A stretch of 64,000 nucleotides of DNA from Streptomyces cathayae (GCF_029760955.1 NZ_CP121682.1:3844001-3908000), one strand, 5' to 3'. Positions 1-9,080 are shown, numbered from the stretch's first letter. Made by a program: numbers and translations. The notes: generated by a model not told the origin, from the letters alone.

Positions 1-226
1 CCCGGCGGCTTCTTCCCCACGAGCCGCCCTACCCCGTTCCCGAAGGGCTCCTGGAACACCTGCGGCCATGCGTGCGGTCGTCGGCCGAGACGTCCGTCAT
101 GGTCCGGAGCCGGGTGGTGTCGTAGGAGCCCCGCTCGTTACGTCCGGTGTCGTGGGGTACTCGTGGGGCACCGCTGCCGGTGGATGTGCGTGCAGCGGGC
201 CACCCGCCCCCGATGCCGGAGCGATC
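1..226. other. Intergenic/leader stretch before first gene
   Basis: No convincing coding region was seen. Open frames here lack codon bias and a ribosome-binding site. The sequence ends in the GGAG at 218-221 that precedes the first gene, so it probably carries that gene's promoter or the 3' end of an upstream transcript outside the window. Confidence 0.4.
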
Positions 227-829
227 GTGAAAGCACTCGTCGTCAACCGCACTCTCAAGCGGTCCCCCGAGCCTTCCCACACCGAGGCACCGGCCTCCGT
301 GGTCGCGGAGCGGCTCTCCGAACAGAACGTGCAGGTCACGTCCGTACGGGCCGTCGACCTGGCCATCGCCCCCGGTGTGGCCACCGATGCCGGCGACGGC
401 GACGAGTGGCCCCGGGTCCACTCGAAGCTCCTGGATTCCGAGATCCTGGTCATCGCCTCGCCCACCTGGCCGGGCCGGCCGTCCTCGGTGGCGCAGCGCG
501 TCCTCGAACGCATGAACGCGATGATGTCCGAGACGGACGACGCGGACCGCCCCGTCGCCTACCACCGCGTGGCCGGTGTGGTGGTCACCGGGAACGAGGA
601 CGGCGCGCACCACGTCATCAGCGAGATCTCCGGGGGCCTCGCCGACATCGGTGACACGATCCCCGGCCAGGCCTGGACGTACTGGCACCTCGGCCCCGGT
701 CCGGGGCCCGACTACCTGGACGAACAGCGGGGCCGCGACTGGGCGCACAGCACCGGTCACGCCATGGCCGACAACCTCCTCGGTGTCGCGCGGGCCCTGT
801 CGGCGCTGCCCCTGCGGGCAGGTGGCTGA
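227..829 (+). CDS. Flavodoxin-fold NAD(P)H-dependent FMN reductase-like protein
   Basis: A 200-residue cytoplasmic protein of the flavodoxin/NADPH-dependent FMN reductase fold. The N-terminus (KALVVNRTLK) is the first beta strand plus FMN-phosphate loop. A second FMN-contact loop, ASPTWPGRPSS, lies near residues 76-86. It is expected to bind FMN and move electrons from NAD(P)H to a quinone or a partner protein; the substrate cannot be read. The open frame extends upstream, but GTG at 227 is chosen because GGAG sits five bases before it and homology to the fold begins there. It ends 11 bases before a methyltransferase gene, so it probably heads the redox operon. Confidence 0.8.
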   Translation: MKALVVNRTLKRSPEPSHTEAPASVVAERLSEQNVQVTSVRAVDLAIAPGVATDAGDGDEWPRVHSKLLDSEILVIASPTWPGRPSSVAQRVLERMNAMMSETDDADRPVAYHRVAGVVVTGNEDGAHHVISEISGGLADIGDTIPGQAWTYWHLGPGPGPDYLDEQRGRDWAHSTGHAMADNLLGVARALSALPLRAGG

Positions 830-840
830 GGGAGGCACCC

Positions 841-1542
841 ATGACAGTCCCCGTGCCGGCCTCCGTGTCGGCCGAATCCCGCACCGCCGCCCCCCGTCTG
901 CGCCACTGGGTCCCCAGAGGCGTGTACGCCCCGCAGACCGACACCGGGCTCCTGAGGCGGGCGTTGCGTCGCGAGCGGATCACGGGAGAGACGGACGTGC
1001 TGGACCTCGGCACCGGAAGCGGCCTGCTCGCGGTGGAGGCGGCCCGGCTCGGCGGCCGGGTCACCGCGGTCGACATCTCGTGGAGGGCGCTCGCCACCAC
1101 CTGGTGGAACGCCCGGCTGAACGGCCAGTCCCTGCGGGTGCGCCACGGCGACCTGGCGACGGCCGTGCCCGGCCGCCGCTTCGACCTGGTGATCACCAAC
1201 CCGCCCTACGTGCCCACCCCGGGCACCGCGCCGCCGCGGGGCCCCGCCCGGGCCTGGGACGCCGGTTCGGACGGCCGGCTGCTGATCGACCGCATCTGCG
1301 ACAGCGCGCCGACGGTCCTGCGGCCGGCCGGGACGCTCCTGCTCGTGCACTCGCACCTGTGCGGTGTCGACGACACCCTGACCCGGCTGGAGGGGGCCGG
1401 TCTGCGCCCGGAGGTGGTCGACCGGACCCGGCTGCCCTTCGGCCGGGTGCTGCGCTCACGGCTCGCCTGGCTGCGCGAGCAGGGTCTGGCGGCCGACGGA
1501 ACGACGGAGGAGCTGGTGGTCATCCGTGCCGAACACGCCTGA
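841..1542 (+). CDS. HemK2/Mtq2-like class I SAM-dependent methyltransferase
   Basis: A 233-residue Rossmann methyltransferase. The SAM-binding motif (VLDLGTGSGLLAVE) is near residues 50-65 and an NPPY catalytic motif (VITNPPYVPTP) is near residue 118. NPPY marks enzymes that methylate a planar nitrogen, such as glutamine of release factors or DNA adenine. The protein lacks the N-terminal domain of PrmC, so it resembles the short HemK2/Mtq2 type. The start ATG follows GGGAGG at 829-834. Its 3' end overlaps the next gene (CDGSH) by 17 bases, suggesting coupled translation. Its real substrate in this redox cluster is unknown. Confidence 0.82.
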   Translation: MTVPVPASVSAESRTAAPRLRHWVPRGVYAPQTDTGLLRRALRRERITGETDVLDLGTGSGLLAVEAARLGGRVTAVDISWRALATTWWNARLNGQSLRVRHGDLATAVPGRRFDLVITNPPYVPTPGTAPPRGPARAWDAGSDGRLLIDRICDSAPTVLRPAGTLLLVHSHLCGVDDTLTRLEGAGLRPEVVDRTRLPFGRVLRSRLAWLREQGLAADGTTEELVVIRAEHA

Positions 1543-1771
1543 ACGCCCCCGCCGCGTCCGCGTCCAGCGCGACGGGCCGCTGCTCATCGAGGGGCCGGTC
1601 GAAGTGGTGGGCGAGGACGGCGAGGTGATGGTCTCCCAGCGCTTCACCGTGGCCGTCTGCACCTGTCGCCGGAGCCGCATCTTTCCCTGGTGCGACACCA
1701 GTCATCGGCGCCGCTGCAAGCCCTCCGGCCCGGGCTCCCGTACCGAGCGGAAGGAGGGCGAGGCCCCGTGA
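1526..1771 (+). CDS. CDGSH iron-sulfur domain protein
   Basis: An 81-residue protein with a CDGSH-type [2Fe-2S] motif, CTCRRSRIFPWCDTSH, near residues 45-60. It has the C-x-C-x2-S-x3-P-x-C-D-x-S-H spacing of mitoNEET-like proteins (three Cys plus one His ligand). Such proteins are small cytosolic electron or cluster carriers. It overlaps the upstream methyltransferase and its stop overlaps the GTG of the next gene (GTGA at 1768-1771). The three genes are therefore translationally coupled, which suggests it serves the neighbouring iron enzyme. Confidence 0.88.
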   Translation: MPNTPERPRRVRVQRDGPLLIEGPVEVVGEDGEVMVSQRFTVAVCTCRRSRIFPWCDTSHRRRCKPSGPGSRTERKEGEAP

Positions 1772-2844
1772 CCGGCTCCGCGTCCCGGCGCCGGCTCCGG
1801 CTGCTGTCTCCGCCGCTGCCCGAGCCGCGCGGCCCGCTCTCCGCCGCGGTGACGGCCCTGCTGCGGGGCGCGGACTCCGGGAGTCCGGCCCCTGGGAGTA
1901 CGGCCCCCGGGAGTGTGCCGTCTCCCGAGCGGTGTTCCGCCTACGGCGACGACCTGCAACTCGCCCTCTACATCCTCTACGAACTGCACTACCAGGGCTT
2001 CCAGGGCGTCCCCGACAGCCTGGAGTGGGACGGTGGCCTGCTGGCCTGGCGGGGTGCGCTCGAGCGTCGCTTCCTGGGCGCGCTGCGCGCGGACGTGCCG
2101 GTGGACGCCACGGACACGGCCCGGCAGGCGCTGGACGAGCTCCAGCTCGAACCGGTCGGCGACGACGGCGGTGTCTCCCACTTCCTCCGCGACGAGGGCG
2201 GCCTCGGCCACCTGCGTGAGTACGCCGCGCTGCGCTCGCTGTACCACCTCAAGGAGGCGGACCCGCACGCCTGGGTCCTCCCGCGGCTCCACGGGCGGGC
2301 CAAGGCCGCCATGGTCGCCGTCGAGTTCGACGAGTTCGGTGCGGGCCGCGCCGACGAGATCCACGCGGAACTGTTCGCCGACCTCATGGAGGACCTGCGG
2401 CTGGACACGGCGTACGGCCACTACGTCGACGCCGCGCCGGCCGAGGCGCTCGCCACCGTCAACCTGATGTCCCTGTTCGGTCTGCACCGCGCCCTGCGCG
2501 CGGCGCTCGTCGGGCACTTCGCCGCCGTCGAGACGACCTCGTCCCCGGGCTCGCGCCGTCTCGCCGAGGCGCTGCGCCGCGTGGGCGCGGGCCCGGCGGC
2601 CGTCCGGTTCTACGCCGAGCACGTGGAGGCGGACGCGGTGCACGAGCAGGTCGTACGGCACGACGTGGTCGGCGGGCTCCTGGAGGGCGAACCGCACCTG
2701 GATCCCGAGGTGGTGTTCGGGATCCGCGCGACCTCCCACCTGGAGGACCGCCTGGCGGCCAGGCTGCTCGGCGCCTGGCGCGAGGGCGCCACGGCACTGC
2801 GCGGGAACAGACCGCTGGAAGCCGGCATCCGCTCTTCGGTTTAG
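1768..2844 (+). CDS. Iron-containing redox enzyme family protein (heme-oxygenase fold)
   Basis: A 358-residue protein resembling the iron-containing redox enzymes (TenA/heme-oxygenase-like diiron fold). It is helical and rich in acidic and His residues, with motifs such as the AMVAVEFDEFGAG region near residue 185, a later EIHAELF, and HVEADAVHEQVV near residues 290-300, which are plausible diiron ligands. The GTG start at 1768 overlaps the CDGSH stop and is preceded by AAGGAGGG at 1751-1758. Actinobacteria often pair this family with CDGSH proteins, consistent with an oxidative diiron enzyme and its electron carrier. The substrate is unknown. Confidence 0.75.
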   Translation: MTGSASRRRLRLLSPPLPEPRGPLSAAVTALLRGADSGSPAPGSTAPGSVPSPERCSAYGDDLQLALYILYELHYQGFQGVPDSLEWDGGLLAWRGALERRFLGALRADVPVDATDTARQALDELQLEPVGDDGGVSHFLRDEGGLGHLREYAALRSLYHLKEADPHAWVLPRLHGRAKAAMVAVEFDEFGAGRADEIHAELFADLMEDLRLDTAYGHYVDAAPAEALATVNLMSLFGLHRALRAALVGHFAAVETTSSPGSRRLAEALRRVGAGPAAVRFYAEHVEADAVHEQVVRHDVVGGLLEGEPHLDPEVVFGIRATSHLEDRLAARLLGAWREGATALRGNRPLEAGIRSSV

Positions 2845-2917
2845 CGGCCCAGGCCCAGTCCCAGTCCCAGGCCCAGACTCGAGTTCAGGCTCAGGCTCAG
2901 GAAAGGCGGTTCCTCCG

Positions 2918-5900
2918 ATGCCTCGCACTCCTTTCGACGCTTTTGGCCCCGAGGGCTCCGGTTCCGTGTTCTCCGGCGCCGACGCGGCCCGGCTGGTGAC
3001 GGCGCTCGGCGAGGAGGTGGACGCCGAGGTCAGGTTCGACGCGGGCAGCAGAGGCGCGTACTCCACCGACGGCTCGAACTACCGCCAGGTCCCGATCGGT
3101 GTCGTGGTGCCCCGCACGGTGGAGGCCGGGGCGCGGGCCGTGCGGGTGTGCGCCCGTTTCGGCGCCCCGGTGCTGTCGCGGGGTGGCGGCACCAGCCTCG
3201 CGGGCCAGTCGACGAACACGGCCGTCGTGATCGACTGGAGCAAGCACTGCCACGGGCTGGTCTCCGTCGATCCCGACGCGCGGACCTGCGTGGTCGAACC
3301 GGGGATCGTCCTGGACGCGCTCAACCGGCGGCTGTCGGACCACCGGCTCCAGTTCGGGCCGAAGCCCTCCACGCACAGCCACTGCGCCCTGGGCGGCATG
3401 ATCGGCAACAACTCGTGCGGCGCGTCCGCGCAGGCGTACGGCAAGACCGTGGACAACGTGCGCCGCCTGGAGGTGCTCACCTACGACGGCGTCCGGATGT
3501 GGGTGGGGCCGACGTCCGCGGCCGAGCGGGCGCGGATCGCCGCGGAGGGCGGCCGCCGCGCCGAGCTGTACGCCGGTCTGGACCGCATCGTCGCCGAGAA
3601 CCTCGCCGACATCCGGCACGGCTACCCGAAGATCCCGCGCCGGGTCTCCGGCTACAACCTCGACTCCCTGCTGCCGGAGAACGGCTTCGACGTGGCCGGA
3701 GCGCTGGTCGGCAGCGAGGGCACCCTGGTGACCGTGCTGCACGCCGAGCTCGATCTGGTGCCGGTGCCGGCGTACCGGTCGCTGCTGGTCCTCGGCTACG
3801 ACGACATCCGCGCCGCCGCCGACGACGTCCCCCGCCTGCTGGAGCACTGCGCCCCGAACCAACTGGAGGCCCTGGACGGGCGGATGGCCCAGCTGATGCG
3901 CGAGGAGCACGCCTACCTGGAGTCGCTGGACACCCTGCCGGAGGGCGACAGCTGGCTGCTGGTGCAGTTCGGCGGCGACAGCCAGGACGACGTCGACGAG
4001 CAGGCGCACGCCCTGCTGCGCGCCCTCGGCCGGTCCGAGAAGGGCGGCGACGTCGCCTTCTCCGACGACCCGGAACGCGAGCAGCGCATGCTCAGGGCGC
4101 GCGAGGCCGGACTCGGCGTCACCGCGCGCCCGCCCGACGACCGGGAGACCTGGGAGGGCTGGGAGGACTCGGCGGTCCCGCCCGACCGGCTCGGCGACTA
4201 TCTGCGGGACCTGGAGGAGCTGTTCGAGGAGTTCGACTACGACCACCCGTCCCTGTACGGGCACTTCGGGCAGGGCTGCGTCCACACCCGCATCCCGTTC
4301 GGGCTCAGGACCGCCGGGGGCGTGGCCGACTTCCGCCGCTTCCTGGAGCGGGCCGCCGACCTCGTCGTCTCCTACGGCGGCTCCCTGTCGGGCGAGCACG
4401 GCGACGGCCAGTCCCGCGGTGAGCTGCTCACCCGTATGTTCGGCGAGCGGCTGGTGACCGCGTTCGGCGAGCTGAAGGCGCTGTTCGACCCCGGCAACCG
4501 GATGAACCCGGGCAAGATCGTCCACCCCCACCCCGTCGACGGGCAGTTGCGGCTGGGCTCCTCCTGGCGTCCGGCCACCCCCGCGACGCACTTCGACTTC
4601 CCCGAGGACGACCACTCCTTCAACCGCGCGGTGCTGCGCTGCGTCGGCATCGGCAACTGCCGCAGCCACTCCGGCGGCGTCATGTGCCCCTCCTACCGGG
4701 CCACCCGGGAGGAGGAGCACTCCACCCGCGGTCGGGCCCGGCTGCTGTTCGAGATGCTCGACGGCCACGCCGACTCGGCCGTCACCGACGGCTGGCGCTC
4801 CACGGAGGTACGCGACGCGCTGGACCTGTGCCTGGCCTGCAAGGGCTGCAAGTCGGACTGTCCGACCGGTGTCGACATGGCCACCCTCAAGGCGGAGTTC
4901 CTCTCCCACCACTACGAGGGCCGGACGCGTCCCGCGACCCACTACTCGATGGGCTGGCTGCCCGTGTGGGCGCGCCTGTCCCGCGTCGCCCCCTCACTGG
5001 TCAACTCGGCGCTCCACGCGCCCGGTCTCGCCCGCGCGGGCAAGCGGCTGGCCGGCGTCGACGCGGCCCGCCCGGCGCCCGTGCTCGCCGAGCGGTCCTT
5101 CCTCCAGTGGTGGCGGGACCGCGCCGGCGAGGAACCCGACCCGGCCGACCCGCGCACCGTCGTGCTGTGGCCCGACACGTTCAGCACCTACTTCCACCCC
5201 GCCGTCGCCGTCTCGGCCGTACGCGTCCTGGAGGACGCCGGCTTCCGCGTCACCGTGCCCACCGAGCCGGTGTGCTGCGGCCTGACCTGGATCTCCACCG
5301 GCCAGCTCACCGTCGCGCGCAAGGTGCTGCGCCGCACCCTCCGCGTCCTGCGGCCCCACCTCGAGGCGGGCACCCCGGTCATCGGTCTCGAACCGTCCTG
5401 CACCGCCGTCCTGCGCTCCGACGCCACCGAGCTGATGTCCGCCGACCAGGACGTACGGCGGCTGGCCGGACAGGTCCGCACCTTCGCCGAACACCTCGTC
5501 CACCACGCGCCCGACGACTGGCGGCCGCCCGGGCTCGCGCGGCACGCGACCGTGCAGACCCACTGCCACCAGCACGCGATCATGAAGTTCGACGCCGACC
5601 GGGAGCTGATGCGCCGCGCCCACCTGGACGCCGACGTCCTGGACGAGGGCTGCTGCGGGCTGGCCGGCGACTTCGGCTTCACCCGCGGCCACCACGAGGT
5701 CTCGATGGCGATCGCGGAGCAGGGCGTCCTGCCCGCCGTCCGCGCGGCGGCACCCGACCGCCTGCTGCTCGCCGACGGCTTCAGCTGCCGCACCCAGATC
5801 GAACAGGGCGGCACCGGGCGGCGGGCCCTGCACCTGGCGGAGGCCCTGGCCCTCGGCCTGGAGGGGACCCTCCCGAGCGAGCACCCCGAACGCCTGGCCG

Positions 5901-6022
5901 TGCGCCCCGGCCCGCCCTCCCGCGCGGCCCGGTGGGCGGCCACCGCGGGCGCCGCCGCCCTCACCTCGGCCGCCGCGACGACGGCCGGCCGGGCCGCCCT
6001 GCGCTCGCTGCACCGCACCTGA
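2918..6022 (+). CDS. FAD-linked oxidase / 4Fe-4S (GlpC-like) fusion dehydrogenase
   Basis: A 1034-residue fusion related to D-lactate/glycolate-type dehydrogenases. The N-terminal half is a PCMH FAD-binding domain (SRGGGTSLAGQS near 88-99; GGMIGNNSCGASAQAYG near 155-170) and an FAD-oxidase C domain ending in SGEHGDGQSRGELL near 490. The C-terminal half has two cluster-binding regions (CVGIGNC..CP near 577, CLACKGCKSDCP near 640) and two CCG motifs (VCCGLTW near 786, CCGLAGDFGF near 911). It should oxidise a 2-hydroxy acid and pass electrons through Fe-S clusters to quinone or a partner. The ThDP enzyme downstream suggests a pyruvate/lactate-type pathway, which is inference. Confidence 0.9.
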   Translation: MPRTPFDAFGPEGSGSVFSGADAARLVTALGEEVDAEVRFDAGSRGAYSTDGSNYRQVPIGVVVPRTVEAGARAVRVCARFGAPVLSRGGGTSLAGQSTNTAVVIDWSKHCHGLVSVDPDARTCVVEPGIVLDALNRRLSDHRLQFGPKPSTHSHCALGGMIGNNSCGASAQAYGKTVDNVRRLEVLTYDGVRMWVGPTSAAERARIAAEGGRRAELYAGLDRIVAENLADIRHGYPKIPRRVSGYNLDSLLPENGFDVAGALVGSEGTLVTVLHAELDLVPVPAYRSLLVLGYDDIRAAADDVPRLLEHCAPNQLEALDGRMAQLMREEHAYLESLDTLPEGDSWLLVQFGGDSQDDVDEQAHALLRALGRSEKGGDVAFSDDPEREQRMLRAREAGLGVTARPPDDRETWEGWEDSAVPPDRLGDYLRDLEELFEEFDYDHPSLYGHFGQGCVHTRIPFGLRTAGGVADFRRFLERAADLVVSYGGSLSGEHGDGQSRGELLTRMFGERLVTAFGELKALFDPGNRMNPGKIVHPHPVDGQLRLGSSWRPATPATHFDFPEDDHSFNRAVLRCVGIGNCRSHSGGVMCPSYRATREEEHSTRGRARLLFEMLDGHADSAVTDGWRSTEVRDALDLCLACKGCKSDCPTGVDMATLKAEFLSHHYEGRTRPATHYSMGWLPVWARLSRVAPSLVNSALHAPGLARAGKRLAGVDAARPAPVLAERSFLQWWRDRAGEEPDPADPRTVVLWPDTFSTYFHPAVAVSAVRVLEDAGFRVTVPTEPVCCGLTWISTGQLTVARKVLRRTLRVLRPHLEAGTPVIGLEPSCTAVLRSDATELMSADQDVRRLAGQVRTFAEHLVHHAPDDWRPPGLARHATVQTHCHQHAIMKFDADRELMRRAHLDADVLDEGCCGLAGDFGFTRGHHEVSMAIAEQGVLPAVRAAAPDRLLLADGFSCRTQIEQGGTGRRALHLAEALALGLEGTLPSEHPERLAVRPGPPSRAARWAATAGAAALTSAAATTAGRAALRSLHRT

Positions 6023-6082
6023 CCCTGCTCCCGGTGCCGCCCCCGGTACCGCTCACCACGCACTACGGAAAGGTCCTCGAAC

Positions 6083-7906
6083 ATGTCGCAGAAGGTCTCC
6101 GACCACCTCCTCGAGCGCCTGCGCGAGTGGGGAGTGGAGCATGTCTTCGCCTACGCCGGCGACGGCATCAACGGTCTGCTCGCGGCCTGGGGCCGCGCCG
6201 ACGACGATCCCCGGTTCATCCAGGCCCGTCACGAGGAGATGGCCGCCTTCGAAGCCGTCGGCTACGCCAAGTTCTCCGGCCGGGTCGGCGTGTGCGCCGC
6301 CACCTCCGGGCCGGGCGCCGTCCACCTCCTCAACGGCCTGTACGACGCGAAGCTGGACCACGTGCCCGTCGTCGCGATCGTCGGCCAGACCAACCGCAGC
6401 GCGATGGGCGGCTCCTACCAGCAGGAGATCGACCTCGTCAGCCTCTACAAGGACGTCGCCTCCGACTTCTGCGAGATGGTCACCGTCCCCGAGCAACTGC
6501 CCAACGTGCTGGACCGGGCGATGCGCACCGCCGTCGCCCGGCGCTCGGTGACCGCCGTGATCGTCCCGGCCGACGTGCAGGAGCTGGAGTACTCGCCGCC
6601 CGGGCACGCCTTCAAGATGGTCCCCTCCAGCCTCGGCATGCCGCACTACGCGCCGGTGCCGAGCGACGAGGACCTGCGGCGGGCCGCCGACGTCCTCGAC
6701 GCGGGCGAGAAGGTGGCGGTCCTCGTCGGGCAGGGGGCCCGCGGGGCCCGTCAGGAGGTCATGGCGCTCGCCGACCGGCTCCACGCCGGGGTGGCCAAGG
6801 CGCTGCTGGGCAAGGACGTCCTCGACGACGACCTGCCGTATGTCACCGGCTCCATCGGCCTGCTCGGCACCCGGCCGTCGTACGAGCTGATGACCGGCTG
6901 CGACACCCTCCTCGTCATCGGCTCGTCCTTCCCCTACACCCAGTTCCTGCCGGAGTTCGGGCAGGCCCGGGCCGTGCAGATCGACATCGACCCGCACATG
7001 GTCGGCCTGCGCTACCCCTTCGAGGTCAACCTGGTCGGCGACGCCCGCGAGACCCTGACCCGGCTGCTGCCGCTGCTCTCCGCGTCGAAGCACCGGGGCT
7101 GGCGCAAGAAGATCGAGAAGGACACCGCCCGCTGGTGGCAGGTGATGGAACGGCGCGCCGCGGTCGACGCCGACCCGGTCAATCCCGAGTACGTCGTCCA
7201 CGCGCTGAACGACCTGCTGCCGGAGAACGTGATCCTGTCCTCCGACTCCGGCTCCGCCGCCAACTGGTACGCCCGGCACCTGAAGCTGCGCGGCGCCATG
7301 CGCGGCTCGCTCTCCGGCACCCTCGCCACCATGGGCCCCGGAGTGCCGTACGCCATCGGCGCGAAGTTCGCGCACGGCGACCGCCCGGCCATCGCGCTCG
7401 TCGGCGACGGGGCGATGCAGATGAACGGCATGGCCGAGCTGATCACCGCCGCCAAGTACTACCGGGAGTGGGCCGACCCCCGGCTCGTCGTGGCGGTGCT
7501 GAACAACCAGGACCTCAACCAGGTCACCTGGGAGATGCGCGCCATGTCGGGCGCCCCGCAGTTCCTGCCCTCCCAGTCGATCCCCGACGTCCCCTACGCC
7601 GACGTCGCCCGCCTGATGGGCCTGAAGGGCCTGCGGGTCGAGAAGCCGGGCGAGGTCGTGGGCGCCTGGGAGGCCGCGCTGGCCGCCGACCGGCCCTGCG
7701 TACTGGACTTCGTCACCGACCCCGCCGTACCGCCCGTCCCGCCGCACGCCACCCTCGACCAGATAGAGGCCGCCGCGGCCTCCGTCCTCAAGGGCGACAG
7801 CGACCGCGCGGGCATGGTCCGCCAGGGCTTCAAGGCCAAGGTGCAGGAATTCCTGCCCGGCCACCGGGACCGCGAGGACCGGCCCGGTGCGAAGGACACC
7901 ACGTGA
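6083..7906 (+). CDS. Thiamine-diphosphate-requiring enzyme, pyruvate oxidase/dehydrogenase (PoxB-like)
   Basis: A 607-residue ThDP enzyme with the order N-terminal PYR domain (catalytic Glu in RHEEMAAFEAVGYA near residue 50), central domain, then C-terminal PP domain. The ThDP motif GDGAMQMNGMAEL starts near 442 and closes with NNQDLNQ near 472. Members decarboxylate pyruvate or other 2-oxo acids with quinone, oxygen or another acceptor. The ATG at 6083 follows GGAAAGG. It lies 60 bases after the FAD/Fe-S dehydrogenase and overlaps the next gene by four bases (GTGA), so the three form one operon. The acceptor and exact substrate cannot be read from sequence. Confidence 0.87.
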   Translation: MSQKVSDHLLERLREWGVEHVFAYAGDGINGLLAAWGRADDDPRFIQARHEEMAAFEAVGYAKFSGRVGVCAATSGPGAVHLLNGLYDAKLDHVPVVAIVGQTNRSAMGGSYQQEIDLVSLYKDVASDFCEMVTVPEQLPNVLDRAMRTAVARRSVTAVIVPADVQELEYSPPGHAFKMVPSSLGMPHYAPVPSDEDLRRAADVLDAGEKVAVLVGQGARGARQEVMALADRLHAGVAKALLGKDVLDDDLPYVTGSIGLLGTRPSYELMTGCDTLLVIGSSFPYTQFLPEFGQARAVQIDIDPHMVGLRYPFEVNLVGDARETLTRLLPLLSASKHRGWRKKIEKDTARWWQVMERRAAVDADPVNPEYVVHALNDLLPENVILSSDSGSAANWYARHLKLRGAMRGSLSGTLATMGPGVPYAIGAKFAHGDRPAIALVGDGAMQMNGMAELITAAKYYREWADPRLVVAVLNNQDLNQVTWEMRAMSGAPQFLPSQSIPDVPYADVARLMGLKGLRVEKPGEVVGAWEAALAADRPCVLDFVTDPAVPPVPPHATLDQIEAAAASVLKGDSDRAGMVRQGFKAKVQEFLPGHRDREDRPGAKDTT

Positions 7907-9012
7907 CCGACACCCCGGTCGTGGAACGGGTGGACACCGCCGTCTACACGGTGCCCACCGACGCCCCCGAGGCGGACGGCACCCTCGGCTGGGACAGCAC
8001 CACCCTGGTCCTGGCCACCGTCCGCTGCGGGAACGTCACCGGCCTCGGCTACACCTACGCGCCCGCCGCCGCGGCACACGTCATCGAGGACCTGCTCACC
8101 GACGTGGTCACCGGCTCCCCGGCGCTCGACGTGCCGCGCGTCAACGAGGCCATGCGGCGCGCGGTGCGCAACGCCGGGCTGCCGGGCGTCGCCGCACAGG
8201 CGATCGCGGCCGTGGACATCGCGCTGTGGGACGGCAAGGCCCGCCTGCTCGGCCTGCCCCTCGTGCACCTGCTGGGCGCGGCCCGCGACGAGGTGCCCGT
8301 CTACGGCAGCGGCGGCTTCACCACCTACGACGACGACCGGCAGGAGCGTCAACTGCGCGGCTGGGTCGAGGAGGAGGACGTTCCCCGCGTCAAGATCAAG
8401 ATCGCGGAGTCGTGGGGCAGCCGCGAGGAACGGGACCGGCGGCGCGTCGCCAGGGCCCGTGCCGTCATCGGCGACGCCGCCGAACTGTACGTCGACGCCA
8501 ACGGCGGCTACCGCGCCGAACAGGCCGTACGCGTGAGCCGGGCACTCGCCGACGAGGGGGTGACCTGGTTCGAGGAACCCGTCTCCGCCGACCACCCGGC
8601 CACCCTCGCCGCGATCCGCGCCCGCGTCACCCCGGAGGTGGCGGCCGGCGAGTACGGCTACACCCTGCCGTACTTCGAGCACCTGCTCGCCGCCGGCGCC
8701 GTGGGCTGCCTGCAGGCCGACGTCACCCGCTGCGGGGGCATCACCGTCTGGCTGCGCGCCGCCGCCCTCGCGCAGGCCCGCGGTGTCGACATCTCCGGGC
8801 ACTGCGCCCCGCACGCCCACGCGCACGCCGCCGCCACGGTGCCCAACCTGCGCCACCTGGAGTGGTTCCACGACCACGTCCGCGTCGAACGCCTCCTCTT
8901 CGACGGCGTCCTCGCCCCCACCGGCGGCACCCTCACCCCCGGCGCCGGCGGCGCGCCCGGCCTCGGCCTCACCCTCGCCACGGAGCGGGCGCGGCCCTAC
9001 CGGGTGGACTGA
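7903..9012 (+). CDS. Enolase-superfamily (mandelate racemase/muconate lactonizing-like) enzyme
   Basis: A 369-residue member of the enolase superfamily. It has a capping N-terminal domain followed by a TIM barrel with the expected residues: KIKIA (KxK base) near 163-167, Asp in YVDANGGY near 196, Glu in WFEEPV near 222, Glu in AAGEYGY near 247, and a His-rich SGHCAPHAHAHA near 299. The three acidic residues bind Mg2+ for abstraction of a proton alpha to a carboxylate. The GTG at 7903 overlaps the previous TGA. It probably dehydrates or epimerises a sugar acid feeding the upstream 2-oxo/2-hydroxy acid enzymes (inference). Confidence 0.85.
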   Translation: MTDTPVVERVDTAVYTVPTDAPEADGTLGWDSTTLVLATVRCGNVTGLGYTYAPAAAAHVIEDLLTDVVTGSPALDVPRVNEAMRRAVRNAGLPGVAAQAIAAVDIALWDGKARLLGLPLVHLLGAARDEVPVYGSGGFTTYDDDRQERQLRGWVEEEDVPRVKIKIAESWGSREERDRRRVARARAVIGDAAELYVDANGGYRAEQAVRVSRALADEGVTWFEEPVSADHPATLAAIRARVTPEVAAGEYGYTLPYFEHLLAAGAVGCLQADVTRCGGITVWLRAAALAQARGVDISGHCAPHAHAHAAATVPNLRHLEWFHDHVRVERLLFDGVLAPTGGTLTPGAGGAPGLGLTLATERARPYRVD

Positions 9013-9020
9013 CAGAAGGA

Positions 9021-9060
9021 CAGGACATGACGGAACAGGCCAGGACATGACGGAACAGGA
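9021..9060 (+). repeat. Two-copy 20-bp tandem repeat before GH15 gene
   Basis: CAGGACATGACGGAACAGGC occurs at 9021-9040 and again at 9041-9060 with the last base changed. Each copy holds an ATG after a GGA. The first ATG opens a seven-codon ORF (MTEQART, 9027-9050). It lies between the enolase-family and GH15 genes. Confidence 0.85.
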
Positions 9061-9080
9061 CGGGAACAGGAGCAGCACCC

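Noticed and set aside
2897..4942. Long minus-strand frame opposite the FAD/Fe-S dehydrogenase
   Set aside because: Composition is Val/Gly/Arg-rich with no motif; it mirrors the third-position GC bias of the plus-strand gene.
4684..9012. Very long open frame of 1442 codons crossing several genes on the plus strand
   Set aside because: Its first part is Arg/Pro/Gly-rich shadow translation of the FAD/Fe-S and ThDP genes; only the last 369 codons (7903-9012) are a real gene.
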